A stretch of DNA of 8,819 nucleotides from CAYRZL01 sp964428795 (GTDB taxonomy: Bacteria > Bacillota > Clostridia > Lachnospirales > Lachnospiraceae). Positions within the stretch are counted from its first letter, which is position 1. Each line of letters starts with the position of its first letter. This document shows, one piece after another, positions 1-6,685 of the stretch. Below the pieces are notes generated by a model. That model was given only the letters and a program-made list of their open reading frames with translations. It was not told the DNA's origin and searched no databases. The DNA lies in contig CAYRZL010000098.1 of NCBI GenBank assembly GCA_964428795.1, positions 1 through 8,819 on the forward strand. Direction: 5' to 3'. Position numbers and translations under genes: made by a program.

Positions 1-67
1 CCGGATGATTTAATTTGATAACCGGTACTACGCCGATATCTGAAATCGCTTGATTCATTACGTTCAT
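1..67 (-). CDS. eda: KDPG/KHG aldolase (Eda), N-terminal fragment, cut by the window's left edge
   Basis: Only the first 22 codons are present. They start at an ATG (65-67 on the complement) preceded by a perfect AGGAGG at 74-79 with 6-nt spacing. The translation begins MNVMNQAISDIGVVPVIKLN; the G-V-V-P-V-I-K stretch is the first beta strand typical of 2-keto-3-deoxy-6-phosphogluconate / 4-hydroxy-2-oxoglutarate aldolases (class I, Schiff-base TIM barrels of about 210 residues). The enzyme would split KDPG into pyruvate and glyceraldehyde-3-phosphate in the cytoplasm, the terminal step for the KDG made by UxaA in this window. It lies 101 bases after the dctM stop on the same strand, so it is probably the last visible member of the leftward operon. 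The catalytic lysine lies outside the window, so identity rests on the N-terminal motif and context. Confidence 0.72.
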   Translation of the reverse strand, partial: MNVMNQAISDIGVVPVIKLNHP

Positions 68-116
68 ATTTAACCTCCTGTTGAATAATAAGTAGAGATA
101 TATGATTTTTCTTGAA

Positions 117-146
117 GGAGGGACGGAACAAAGGCTCCATCCCTCC
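117..146 (-). other. Intercistronic stem-loop between dctM and eda
   Basis: GGAGGGA (117-123) pairs with TCCCTCC (140-146). After one C/A mismatch the helix continues as GGA (125-127) with TCC (136-138), leaving a loop of about 8 bases. On the minus strand the stem is followed only by TTCAAGAAAAATC, so it lacks the U-run of an efficient intrinsic terminator. It begins about 22 bases past the dctM stop. Likely roles are a partial terminator or an RNA processing or stability element separating transporter from aldolase expression; this is inferred from structure alone. Confidence 0.5.
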
Positions 147-168
147 ATTCAGAGAAAGGAAGTTGTAC

Positions 169-1455
169 TCAGCTCAGCAGATGCAGAATGCCTGTGGAGA
201 ATGCCGGAACATAGGTAAGTAAAAGTAGATTAATGACCAGTAATATATAGAACGGTACAGCTTCCTTCATGAAGTCTTTGGTTTTGCATTTCGTAATTCC
301 GCAGGTAACGAACATCAGGGTACCCATCGGAGGAGACAATGCACCGATCGCATTGTTAAAGATATAGATCATGGCAAACTGGATCGGGTCAATACCATAT
401 GCAACTGCAATCGGATGCAGCAGCGGAACCAGAATAATCATCGAAGCATTTCCTTCGATAAACATACCGACAATCAGTAACAAAATATTTACTACCAGCA
501 GGAAGATATATTTATTGTCGATCGCGGAAACAATCCACTCTGTCAGCTGTTGCGGAATACGTTCTTTGGTCAGAATCCAGGAGAATACTGCAGCAGCTGA
601 GACGATCAACATAATCGAAGCAGTAGTGCAAACAGTTTCCTTTAGGCCCTGTATCATATCTTTTGCACGCATTTCATGATAGATTATACCAAGCAGGATG
701 GAATAGACAATTGCAACTGCACCTGCTTCGGTTGCTGTAAAGATACCCAGACGAATACCGCCGATGATAATAATCGGCAAGCAAAGCGGCAGAATTGCCG
801 GTTTCAGTGCCTTTCCAAACTGCGGAACCGTCAAATGCTCGGTACGGATAGGCGCATAACCACGTTTTTTCGAGACGAAACGAACGAGAATCATCATCGT
901 GATGCAAAGCAATCCGCCAACGCTGAAACCGCAGATAAATAGATCGCCGATCGATACATTCGCGATGCAGCCATATAGAATCATTGCAATTCCGGGAGGA
1001 ATGAGTGGTGTAATCATTGCAGAAGCAGCGGTAACAACAGTGGAAAACTGTTTGGAGAAGCCCTTCTTTTCCATTTCCGGCACCATCATCTTCGCTTCCA
1101 TTGCAGCATCCGCAATGTTGGAGCCAGACAGACCGCCCATCAGAGTGGAAAGCAGGACATTAACCTGAGCAAGACCGCCATGCATACGTCCGGTAATTGC
1201 TTCGCAGAAAGTCATAATGCGGGAAGTAACACCCGTGTAGTTCATAAATATGCCAGCGCATACAAAGAACGGAATAGCAAGCAAAGCGATACTTTCTGTG
1301 CCGGTAATTGTCTGCTGTGCAAAGATAATCGGGTTTACGCTGGGATTCAATACGAAATAAACCGCAGAACCGCCCAATACGGCAATATAAACTGGAACCT
1401 TGAGGAACAGCAAAACCAGCATTATAATAGCGGATAAAATAAGTACAGAATTCAT
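169..1455 (-). CDS. dctM: TRAP transporter large permease (DctM family)
   Basis: This is the 428-residue integral membrane channel subunit of a tripartite ATP-independent periplasmic (TRAP) transporter, which couples substrate uptake to an ion gradient, usually Na+. The length is normal for the family (about 425-430). The protein is hydrophobic throughout, with roughly 11-12 membrane segments. Family landmarks include AIPFFVCAGIFM at residues 60-71, the M-I-T-P-L-I-P-P-G loop near 147-155, the DctM signature GGIRLGIFTATEAGAVA near 232-248, and the second-half N-N-A-I-G-A-L-S-P-P-M-G segment near 367-378. The ATG overlaps the dctQ stop by 4 bases (ATGA), with AAAGGAGG inside the end of dctQ, indicating translational coupling to its small-permease partner. 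The substrate cannot be read from this subunit; neighbouring uxaB/uxaA genes point to a sugar acid. Confidence 0.96.
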   Translation of the reverse strand: MNSVLILSAIIMLVLLFLKVPVYIAVLGGSAVYFVLNPSVNPIIFAQQTITGTESIALLAIPFFVCAGIFMNYTGVTSRIMTFCEAITGRMHGGLAQVNVLLSTLMGGLSGSNIADAAMEAKMMVPEMEKKGFSKQFSTVVTAASAMITPLIPPGIAMILYGCIANVSIGDLFICGFSVGGLLCITMMILVRFVSKKRGYAPIRTEHLTVPQFGKALKPAILPLCLPIIIIGGIRLGIFTATEAGAVAIVYSILLGIIYHEMRAKDMIQGLKETVCTTASIMLIVSAAAVFSWILTKERIPQQLTEWIVSAIDNKYIFLLVVNILLLIVGMFIEGNASMIILVPLLHPIAVAYGIDPIQFAMIYIFNNAIGALSPPMGTLMFVTCGITKCKTKDFMKEAVPFYILLVINLLLLTYVPAFSTGILHLLS

Positions 1456-1955
1456 GAGTCAGCCGCCTCCTTTGCCTCAGACTTTACTCCTTTTATTATT
1501 GAATATATGTAACTGACAACCATCAGAACAAACGATACCGGCGCAATTCCGTAGATCAGTGCATACGGGATTTTAAGCATACTGGTTGCGCGTCCGCTTC
1601 TGGCGAATACTTCAATAAATCCGATGCTCTGGTAGAATAAGTAAGCCAGAACAAGTATTACAATAACAGAAATAATATATTCAAAAATTTTCTGCAATTT
1701 TTTTGGAAACATATCCATAATCATTTCGATGGCAACATGGCTGCCTGTTCGGAAGGCCGCCCCGCCGGCAGCGAAAACAATCCAAACCATGCAGGCCGTC
1801 TGCACCTCTTCCAACCAAGTGAAAGGGGATTTGAGCGCATAACGCCAGATAACACCGCAGAATGTCATAGTAATCAGTGCGACCAGCACAACGGACGCTA
1901 CGATGATATCCAGATTGCTCAGCACAGACAGTAATTTATTGTTCTTTTTTTCCAC
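1452..1955 (-). CDS. dctQ: TRAP transporter small permease (DctQ family), GTG start
   Basis: This 167-residue membrane protein has four predicted hydrophobic segments, at about 17-38, 52-68, 92-110 and 132-154, the usual DctQ topology and length. Characteristic features are W-L-E-E at 47-50 after the first segment and the G-G-A-A-F-R-T-G-S-H-V-A-I-E stretch at 64-77, conserved in TRAP small subunits. DctQ packs against DctM and helps dock the solute-binding protein. The start is a GTG (1953-1955 on the complement) with AAGGAGGG 9 bases upstream; no ATG gives a comparable fit. It follows dctP by 37 bases and overlaps dctM by 4, so the three transporter genes form one transcriptional unit. Confidence 0.94.
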   Translation of the reverse strand: MEKKNNKLLSVLSNLDIIVASVVLVALITMTFCGVIWRYALKSPFTWLEEVQTACMVWIVFAAGGAAFRTGSHVAIEMIMDMFPKKLQKIFEYIISVIVILVLAYLFYQSIGFIEVFARSGRATSMLKIPYALIYGIAPVSFVLMVVSYIYSIIKGVKSEAKEAADS

Positions 1956-1992
1956 AGTAAATAACCCTCCTTGTCTTCAAATTAAAAACGGT

Positions 1993-3036
1993 CTATTTTC
2001 CCATTGCCTCGCAGACAGTTTCATACAAACCATCGCTCCAGCCAAATATCTCACCCTGTTCATAAAATGCCTGTGCTTTTTCGCGGAAGCCTTCCAGAAC
2101 TTCTTCTGTCGGATCAACAACCGTTACTCCCTCATCTTTCATCTTTTGGAGATAATCAGCCTCAGCCTCTTGCTGTAGCTCATTGTTATAAAGACCGGCT
2201 TCCTCGCAGGTGGAAATCAGAATTTCCTGCTGCTCTGAGGTCAATGCGTTGTATAAATCATTGGACATAACCAAAGTAGTAAAATTCTTAACGTGACCGT
2301 CGAGAATCAGATACTGCGCAACTTCGTGTAACTTGCGGCTATATAATGTTGCAAGAGGGTTTTCCGCGCCGTCAATCGTTTTGGTCTGGAGTGCCTGATA
2401 CACGTCGCCAAGATCCATACCGGTAGAGGTTGCGCCCAGTGTGTCGAAGCCGATTGACTGAATCTGATTACTCGGAACACGGATTTTCATACCGGCCAAA
2501 TCGTCTACCGTATTAACTGGTCTTGTGGTCAGGGTATGGCGGTCGCCATAGATCCAGTTGGAGGCAAGAATTTTCAGCCCCTTATCCTGTAACAGTTCAC
2601 ACTGCTCAGCATACCAATCGGACTCCGTGAGCGCCCAGCATTGATCCCAGTCGTCAAATAGAAATGGCCCAAACACAATGCCGAAATCTGGCACGCCATA
2701 ATCCGCGTAGAAAGCGCCGTCTGCAAGTGTGACAATCGGCTCTCCGATCAACATGGAGTCAATCAGTTCTGATTTGGAACCAAGCTGGGAATCCGGGAAC
2801 AGTTCAATCTTCATTGTTCCGGAGGATGCTTCTTCAACAAGTTCCTGCCATTTAACCAGTCCTTGTCCAAACGGTTCGGAAATTGAATTTTCAAATCCGA
2901 CCTGAATGACGATTGGATCATCCACAGTACCGGCGCTGCGGACAAGCTGGCGGCTTCCGCAAGCGGTTAGTCCGGTCAGCATAGAGCCTGCCAGCAACAT
3001 TGCCGCTATTCTTTTGAATTTCCTTTTGAATTTCAT
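1993..3036 (-). CDS. dctP: TRAP transporter solute-binding lipoprotein (DctP family)
   Basis: This 347-residue extracytoplasmic binding protein captures substrate and delivers it to DctQM. The chosen ATG gives a classic lipoprotein signal: basic MKFKRKFKR, a hydrophobic core, then lipobox L-T-A-C with the lipidated cysteine at residue 26, so it should be anchored on the outer face of the membrane as in Gram-positive TRAP systems. A GAGAGAGG ribosome site lies just upstream. Family hallmarks are M-K-I-R-V-P at 183-188, whose arginine (186) corresponds to the carboxylate-binding Arg of DctP proteins, and D-G-A-E-N-P at 222-227 with the conserved Asn. The open frame extends 64 codons further upstream (to 3228), but that extension overlaps the dehydrogenase gene and would bury the signal peptide, so I reject it. 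The Arg supports an organic-acid substrate; a hexonate or uronate is inferred from context. Confidence 0.95.
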   Translation of the reverse strand: MKFKRKFKRIAAMLLAGSMLTGLTACGSRQLVRSAGTVDDPIVIQVGFENSISEPFGQGLVKWQELVEEASSGTMKIELFPDSQLGSKSELIDSMLIGEPIVTLADGAFYADYGVPDFGIVFGPFLFDDWDQCWALTESDWYAEQCELLQDKGLKILASNWIYGDRHTLTTRPVNTVDDLAGMKIRVPSNQIQSIGFDTLGATSTGMDLGDVYQALQTKTIDGAENPLATLYSRKLHEVAQYLILDGHVKNFTTLVMSNDLYNALTSEQQEILISTCEEAGLYNNELQQEAEADYLQKMKDEGVTVVDPTEEVLEGFREKAQAFYEQGEIFGWSDGLYETVCEAMGK

Positions 3037-3085
3037 AGTGATACGCCTCTCTCTATATGCATTATTTTTAAGCGGGAGTTGCAAT

Positions 3086-4114
3086 TTATTTTGTAAAATC
3101 GAACACGACCTTAAGCATCTGTCCTGCATTCTTATCAAAATCTTCAAATGCCTTCGGTGCATCCGTCCATGCATATGTATTGGTAACAATCTTGTCCAGA
3201 TCAATTCCTCCTGCTTTGACCAGATCAATCAATTCTATAAAGTCGCTCTTCATCGCGTTGCGCGAGCCATAGATGTTGAGTTCCTTTTTCTGAATAATTG
3301 TGAAGAAGAAATCGTCAATGTTGCGTTTGGATACCCCAATCAGGACGACACGTCCGCCGAAGCATACCGCGTCAATGCAATTCTGGAAGGTCTGCGGCAT
3401 ACCCACCGCTTCAATTGTAACGTCAAACCCGTCACCATTGGTCAACTGATCTACGCCCTTTGTCAGTTCTTCCGGTGAATCATTCAGAATCTTGTGGTCT
3501 AAACCAAAGGTTTGATATGCATAATCCAGTTTTGCCGGTGCGACATCGCAAATCGTAACTTCAGCACCCTTTGCCTTTGCAGCGACTGCTGCGAGCACAC
3601 CAATTGTGCCAGCTCCAATAACTAAGACTTTTTCGCCCGGCTGAACATTTGCACGCTGTACCCCATGATAACTGATACAGAACGGCTCGATTAATGCCAA
3701 AACCTTTGGATCAAGGCCTTTGCCGTCGTACAAGCGTTCAATCGGCATAGTAATGTATTCTGCGAATGCTCCTTCTCGCTGTACGCCCATTGTCTGGTTG
3801 TCGGTGCAGGCATTTACCAGACCGCGCCGGCAGGAATAGCAATGTCCGCAGTTGAAATACGGATTGCCGGTGACAATCATTCCTGGCTTCAAACCCAGAT
3901 CATTGTCATCAATCTCAATAATCTCTGCGGAAAACTCATGTCCAGGCACACGCGGATAGGATACATATGCGTTGCCGCCGCGATACGAACCGAGATCGCT
4001 TCCGCAGATACCGCCGTACAGCAGTTTTAGCAGCGCTTCTCCTGACTGACGTATGGGTCTTTCCATTTCGTGCATTGTGACTTTACCGGGTGCATCAATG
4101 CAAATTGCTTTCAT
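3086..4114 (-). CDS. Zinc-dependent MDR-family sugar-acid dehydrogenase, LgoD-like (probable L-galactonate 5-dehydrogenase)
   Basis: This 342-residue medium-chain dehydrogenase has a complete set of metal residues. Catalytic zinc ligands are C37 (G-I-C-G-S-D), H59-E60 (P-G-H-E) and E143 (L-I-E-P). The structural zinc is held by C89, C92, C95 and C103. The Rossmann motif is G-A-G-T-I-G at 167-172 and the strand-2 end is D190, which favours NAD+ over NADP+. The overall pattern, including Y-P-R-V-P-G-H-E and A-L-I-E-P-F-C-I-S, resembles from memory E. coli LgoD (YjjN), which oxidises L-galactonate to D-tagaturonate, the substrate of the UxaB encoded in this window. That pairing is the main reason for the assignment; threonine, sorbitol or other hexonate dehydrogenase activity cannot be excluded from sequence alone. 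The ATG has AAGGAGGAG just upstream. It is the first gene of the leftward operon, 49 bases before dctP. Confidence 0.85.
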   Translation of the reverse strand: MKAICIDAPGKVTMHEMERPIRQSGEALLKLLYGGICGSDLGSYRGGNAYVSYPRVPGHEFSAEIIEIDDNDLGLKPGMIVTGNPYFNCGHCYSCRRGLVNACTDNQTMGVQREGAFAEYITMPIERLYDGKGLDPKVLALIEPFCISYHGVQRANVQPGEKVLVIGAGTIGVLAAVAAKAKGAEVTICDVAPAKLDYAYQTFGLDHKILNDSPEELTKGVDQLTNGDGFDVTIEAVGMPQTFQNCIDAVCFGGRVVLIGVSKRNIDDFFFTIIQKKELNIYGSRNAMKSDFIELIDLVKAGGIDLDKIVTNTYAWTDAPKAFEDFDKNAGQMLKVVFDFTK

Positions 4115-4143
4115 AAAAACTCCTCCTTTGATTCAATCGTTTT

Positions 4144-4171
4144 TTGATGTATACTTGCTTGTATACATCAA
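4144..4171. promoter_or_regulatory. Operator: perfect 11-bp inverted repeat in the leftward promoter
   Basis: TTGATGTATAC (4144-4154) and GTATACATCAA (4161-4171) are perfect reverse complements separated by TTGCTT. Each arm contains the palindromic core GTATAC, so this can be read as two adjacent sites with centres 12 bases apart. The core fits the FadR-subfamily GntR operator pattern t.GTa-tAC.a. The repeat sits directly downstream of the leftward -10 and covers the expected transcription start, a position suited to repression. A weaker third half-site, GGATACATC, follows at 4172-4180. The binder is inferred to be the GntR protein encoded at 4384-5028. Confidence 0.75.
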
Positions 4172-4199
4172 GGATACATCTTCAAGTTTCTTTTGTCAA
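4171..4199 (-). promoter_or_regulatory. Sigma-A-type promoter of the leftward dehydrogenase-TRAP operon
   Basis: On the minus strand a perfect -35 TTGACA (4199 down to 4194) is followed after 17 bases by TATCCT (4176 down to 4171), a 4-of-6 match to TATAAT. Transcription would start near 4164, leaving a leader of about 50 bases before the dehydrogenase ATG. The -10 touches the inverted-repeat operator, so repressor binding should block initiation. Confidence 0.65.
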
Positions 4200-4318
4200 T
4201 ATAAAATTCAAATCCAATTTATTTTCATAAAATATATACAAATTTTCTTCAAGTGCATTGTAGAATATGCCCACTCTTATCCGTTGATATGGATTGAATT
4301 GTTTTTCAGAAAAAACGG

Positions 4319-4346
4319 TTGAATTGTATCTTGAATACGTTATAAT
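4319..4346 (+). promoter_or_regulatory. Promoter of the GntR-family regulator gene
   Basis: TTGAAT (4319-4324) and a perfect TATAAT (4341-4346) are separated by 16 bases and lie about 38 bases upstream of the regulator ATG. The spacer contains TTGTAT (4324-4329) followed by TTGAATAC, a degenerate match to the operator half-sites at the other two promoters, so weak autoregulation is possible. No full GTATAC core is present here. Confidence 0.65.
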
Positions 4347-4383
4347 AATAAAAGAAAGAATTTATGGAAGGAACAATGACAAG

Positions 4384-5028
4384 ATGAAGAAGGAAAGCCT
4401 GAAACTCCAGGCGTATAATGCCATTAAAAATAAGATCATTCGCTGTGAGTATGCTCCAAATGAACTCATCAGCGAGGAATCTTTACGCGAAGAACTCGGT
4501 GTCAGCCGTACCCCTATTCGTGATGCTCTTTCGCGTCTGGAACAAGAGGGCATGTTAACCATTCTTCCAAAAAAAGGGATTATGGTTTCCGGCTTATCAC
4601 TCAGTGAATTAAATGGAATTTTTGAAATACGTATGCTGTTTGAACCATATGTGCTCTCTGTCTACGGGCACCGTTTAGATGACGATAAAATGCTGGAATT
4701 TTACAATAAATGCACACAAATCGGTATTTTAGAAGAAGAACAGTTCTATCAAATGGACAATGAATTCCATTCTTTCATTATACATGCTTCTGCAAACCGC
4801 TATATTCAGCACACCTATGAACTCATTCAGAATCAAAATCGCCGCTTCCGCATCATGACAGGAGAGCAAGGGGATGACCGGCTGGCTCGCAGCAATCGGG
4901 AGCATCTTGAAATCATCGAAGCTTGCTTGCGCAAGGATTGGCCTGCGGCCTCGTCCGCAATGCAGGAGCATTTGCGGCAATCGAAAAACGCAACCTTTGA
5001 GCTGCTGCTCAATTTTCCGGGAACCTGA
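4384..5028 (+). CDS. GntR-family transcriptional regulator, FadR/FCD subfamily
   Basis: This 214-residue regulator has an N-terminal winged helix-turn-helix (about residues 5-70; recognition region S-R-T-P-I-R-D-A-L-S-R-L at 41-52) and a C-terminal all-helical FCD ligand-binding domain. The FCD metal-site residues are visible: D125 and H129 in D-N-E-F-H, H174 in N-R-E-H-L and H196 in Q-E-H-L. Such proteins usually dimerise and release DNA when a sugar acid or other carboxylate binds; an intermediate of this pathway is the natural effector candidate. The ATG at 4384 places the helix-turn-helix at the usual distance from the N-terminus; an upstream in-frame ATG at 4294 lies ahead of the promoter and is rejected. 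The best ribosome site, GGAAGG at 4366-4371, is 12 bases away, which is long. It lies between the two operons it probably controls. Confidence 0.93.
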   Translation: MKKESLKLQAYNAIKNKIIRCEYAPNELISEESLREELGVSRTPIRDALSRLEQEGMLTILPKKGIMVSGLSLSELNGIFEIRMLFEPYVLSVYGHRLDDDKMLEFYNKCTQIGILEEEQFYQMDNEFHSFIIHASANRYIQHTYELIQNQNRRFRIMTGEQGDDRLARSNREHLEIIEACLRKDWPAASSAMQEHLRQSKNATFELLLNFPGT

Positions 5029-5044
5029 GGGTTCCCGTTCCTTT
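5018..5044 (+). terminator. Intrinsic terminator of the regulator gene, containing its stop codon
   Basis: CGGGAACC (5018-5025) pairs perfectly with GGTTCCCG (5030-5037) around a four-base TGAG loop and is followed by TTCCTTTT. The regulator's TGA stop (5026-5028) lies in the loop, so the last codons form the left arm. The T-tract is interrupted, so termination may be partial, but the position separates the regulator from the uxaB promoter. Confidence 0.65.
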
Positions 5045-5112
5045 TGGTCAATTTATCTAAATTTGTTAAAACCATTCTGGATATTTCCACAAAAATAAAA
5101 AATTTTGTTTTT

Positions 5113-5149
5113 TGTTGTATACAACACGAAATTTTTGTTGTATACTAAG
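5113..5149. promoter_or_regulatory. Tandem GntR-type operators in the uxaB promoter
   Basis: Site 1 is the perfect 14-base palindrome TGTTGTATACAACA (5113-5126). Site 2, TGTTGTATACTAAG (5136-5149), repeats its first 10 bases and degrades in the right half. The centres are 23 bases apart, roughly two helical turns, so two dimers could sit on the same DNA face. Both share the GTATAC core with the operator upstream of the leftward operon, and site 1 contains TTGTATACAA, an excellent fit to the FadR-subfamily pattern. The sites cover the -35 and -10 of the uxaB promoter, implying repression. Confidence 0.72.
5118..5146 (+). promoter_or_regulatory. Promoter of the uxaB-uxaA operon
   Basis: TATACT (5141-5146) is a good -10. 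With a 17-base spacer the -35 would be TATACA (5118-5123), a 4-of-6 match to TTGACA. A run of A- and T-tracts at 5091-5113 upstream could serve as an UP-type element. The start would be near 5153, giving a leader of about 57 bases. Both hexamers lie inside the palindromic operators, which supports the placement but also means the -35 is imperfect. Confidence 0.5.
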
Positions 5150-5209
5150 TCCAACAGATGACGTTAACAGACGACGTTACTATCTTTACTTATGATTGGA
5201 GGAACTTTC

Positions 5210-6673
5210 ATGAAAAGAATTGATGAAGTGGTAGTAAAGCAAACCAGACCGGAAAAAATCCTTCAGTTCGGTGAAGGAAATTTTCTCCGTGCTTTTGTGG
5301 ACTGGATGATTAACAAGGCAAACCTTGCCGGTCTATATGATGGAAGCATTGTATTATGTCAGCCAATTGCTCAGGGGTTAGGCGAGATGATTAATGCACA
5401 GAACGGTGTGTACACGCTGGCAATGCGCGGCATAGAAGATGGCGAAGCAGTAGAAAAGGTGGAACAGATTACGTCAGTATCCCGATGCATCAATCCATAT
5501 GAGGACTATGCTGCATTACTGGAGCTGGCGCGTTCCGAAGACCTGGAGGTTGTCATTTCCAATACAACAGAAGCTGGAATATCCTATCATGCAGGAGATA
5601 AGCTGGATGACAAGCCGCCGCACTCCTTCCCTGCTAAGGTTTGTGCATTCCTGTACGAACGGTATCAGCATTTCCATGGCGCTATGGATAAGGGTCTGCT
5701 GTTTTTACCAGTTGAACTGATTGACAATAACGGTGCAAATCTGAAACGTATTGTACTGCAATATGCAGACGAGTGGAATCTGGGAGAAGAATTTAATAAC
5801 TGGGTATGCGAGGCGAACCACATTTGTTCGACACTCGTTGACCGCATCGTGACCGGATATCCGCGTGACCAGATCGATTACTTTGAGAAAAAACTCGGTT
5901 ATAAGGACAACGTAATCGTCACCTCGGAAGTATTCAATCTTTGGGTTATCGAGGGAAAAAAGGAATGGGCAGATATCCTGCCAATTCATCAAACAGATGC
6001 ACATGTCATCTGGACAGATGATGTCTCCCCTTATAAAAAGCGCAAAGTCCGTATACTGAACGGTGGGCATACCTCTACTGTACTTGCAGCATGGATGAGC
6101 GGCCATGATATCGTACTGGAAATGATGCAGGACGAAGTATTTGAAAAATATTTGGACAAGGTACTGTACGAAGAAGTCATTCCGACGCTTGATTTGCCAA
6201 AGGATGAGTTGACGCAATTCGCATCCGATGTTAAGGATCGTTTCCGTAATCCGTATATCAAGCATAAACTGCTGGATATTTCACTTAATTCGTGCTCCAA
6301 GTGGTGTGCACGCTGTATGCCATCCCTGTTGGGATATGTAGAACAGAAAGGGGAACTGCCGTCTGCATTGACGTTCTCGCTCGCGGCCTTCATAAAGTTC
6401 TATCAGGGCGAGATGAAGGACGGCAAGTATATTGGTGTTCGTGCGAACGGAGATGAGCACGAAATCAAGGATGATGCGGAGGTACTTGCATTCTTTGCAG
6501 ATATCTGGGCAAACAAAGACGCTGCGGGAATTGCTGATGCGGTTCTGTCTAACACAGCGTTTTGGAATGGGACTGATCTGAGCAAAATTGCAGGTTTAAC
6601 CAATGCTGTTGCCGACTACCTGCGAAGGATGGAAAACACGCCGGTACGCGATGTTGTCGCATCCATCCTTTAA
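5210..6673 (+). CDS. uxaB: Tagaturonate reductase (altronate oxidoreductase)
   Basis: This 487-residue cytoplasmic member of the polyol-specific long-chain dehydrogenase (mannitol dehydrogenase) superfamily reduces D-tagaturonate to D-altronate with NADH. Its length matches E. coli UxaB (about 483). The N-terminal nucleotide-binding motif is F-G-E-G-N-F-L-R-A-F at 20-29; this form is typical of UxaB rather than the fructuronate reductase UxuB. Other conserved blocks are S-N-T-T-E-A-G-I at 117-124 and D-R-I-V-T-G-Y-P-R at 211-219. The catalytic signature Lys-x4-Asn-x2-His is intact as K279, N284 and H287 in K-V-R-I-L-N-G-G-H. The chosen ATG has GGAGGA six bases upstream; an in-frame ATG at 5192 precedes that site and is rejected. 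It is first in a two-gene operon, 12 bases before uxaA, under the palindromic operators at 5113-5149. Confidence 0.96.
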   Translation: MKRIDEVVVKQTRPEKILQFGEGNFLRAFVDWMINKANLAGLYDGSIVLCQPIAQGLGEMINAQNGVYTLAMRGIEDGEAVEKVEQITSVSRCINPYEDYAALLELARSEDLEVVISNTTEAGISYHAGDKLDDKPPHSFPAKVCAFLYERYQHFHGAMDKGLLFLPVELIDNNGANLKRIVLQYADEWNLGEEFNNWVCEANHICSTLVDRIVTGYPRDQIDYFEKKLGYKDNVIVTSEVFNLWVIEGKKEWADILPIHQTDAHVIWTDDVSPYKKRKVRILNGGHTSTVLAAWMSGHDIVLEMMQDEVFEKYLDKVLYEEVIPTLDLPKDELTQFASDVKDRFRNPYIKHKLLDISLNSCSKWCARCMPSLLGYVEQKGELPSALTFSLAAFIKFYQGEMKDGKYIGVRANGDEHEIKDDAEVLAFFADIWANKDAAGIADAVLSNTAFWNGTDLSKIAGLTNAVADYLRRMENTPVRDVVASIL

Positions 6674-6685
6674 AGCGAGGTCACT

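Noticed and set aside
3037..3228. 64-codon N-terminal extension of the solute-binding protein
   Set aside because: It overlaps the dehydrogenase gene, would bury the lipoprotein signal peptide, and the internal ATG at 3036 has its own ribosome binding site.
2906..3478. 190-codon plus-strand open frame
   Set aside because: It is antisense to dctP and the dehydrogenase, both with complete family motifs, and has no family features of its own.
4294..4383. 30-codon extension of the GntR regulator
   Set aside because: The extension runs through the TTGAAT/TATAAT promoter and would push the winged helix away from its usual N-terminal position.
5192..5209. Upstream ATG for uxaB
   Set aside because: The strong GGAGGA at 5198-5203 lies downstream of this ATG and is correctly spaced for 5210.
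5705..6265. 186-codon minus-strand open frame
   Set aside because: It lies wholly antisense within uxaB, whose catalytic motifs fall in this interval; it is a coding shadow.
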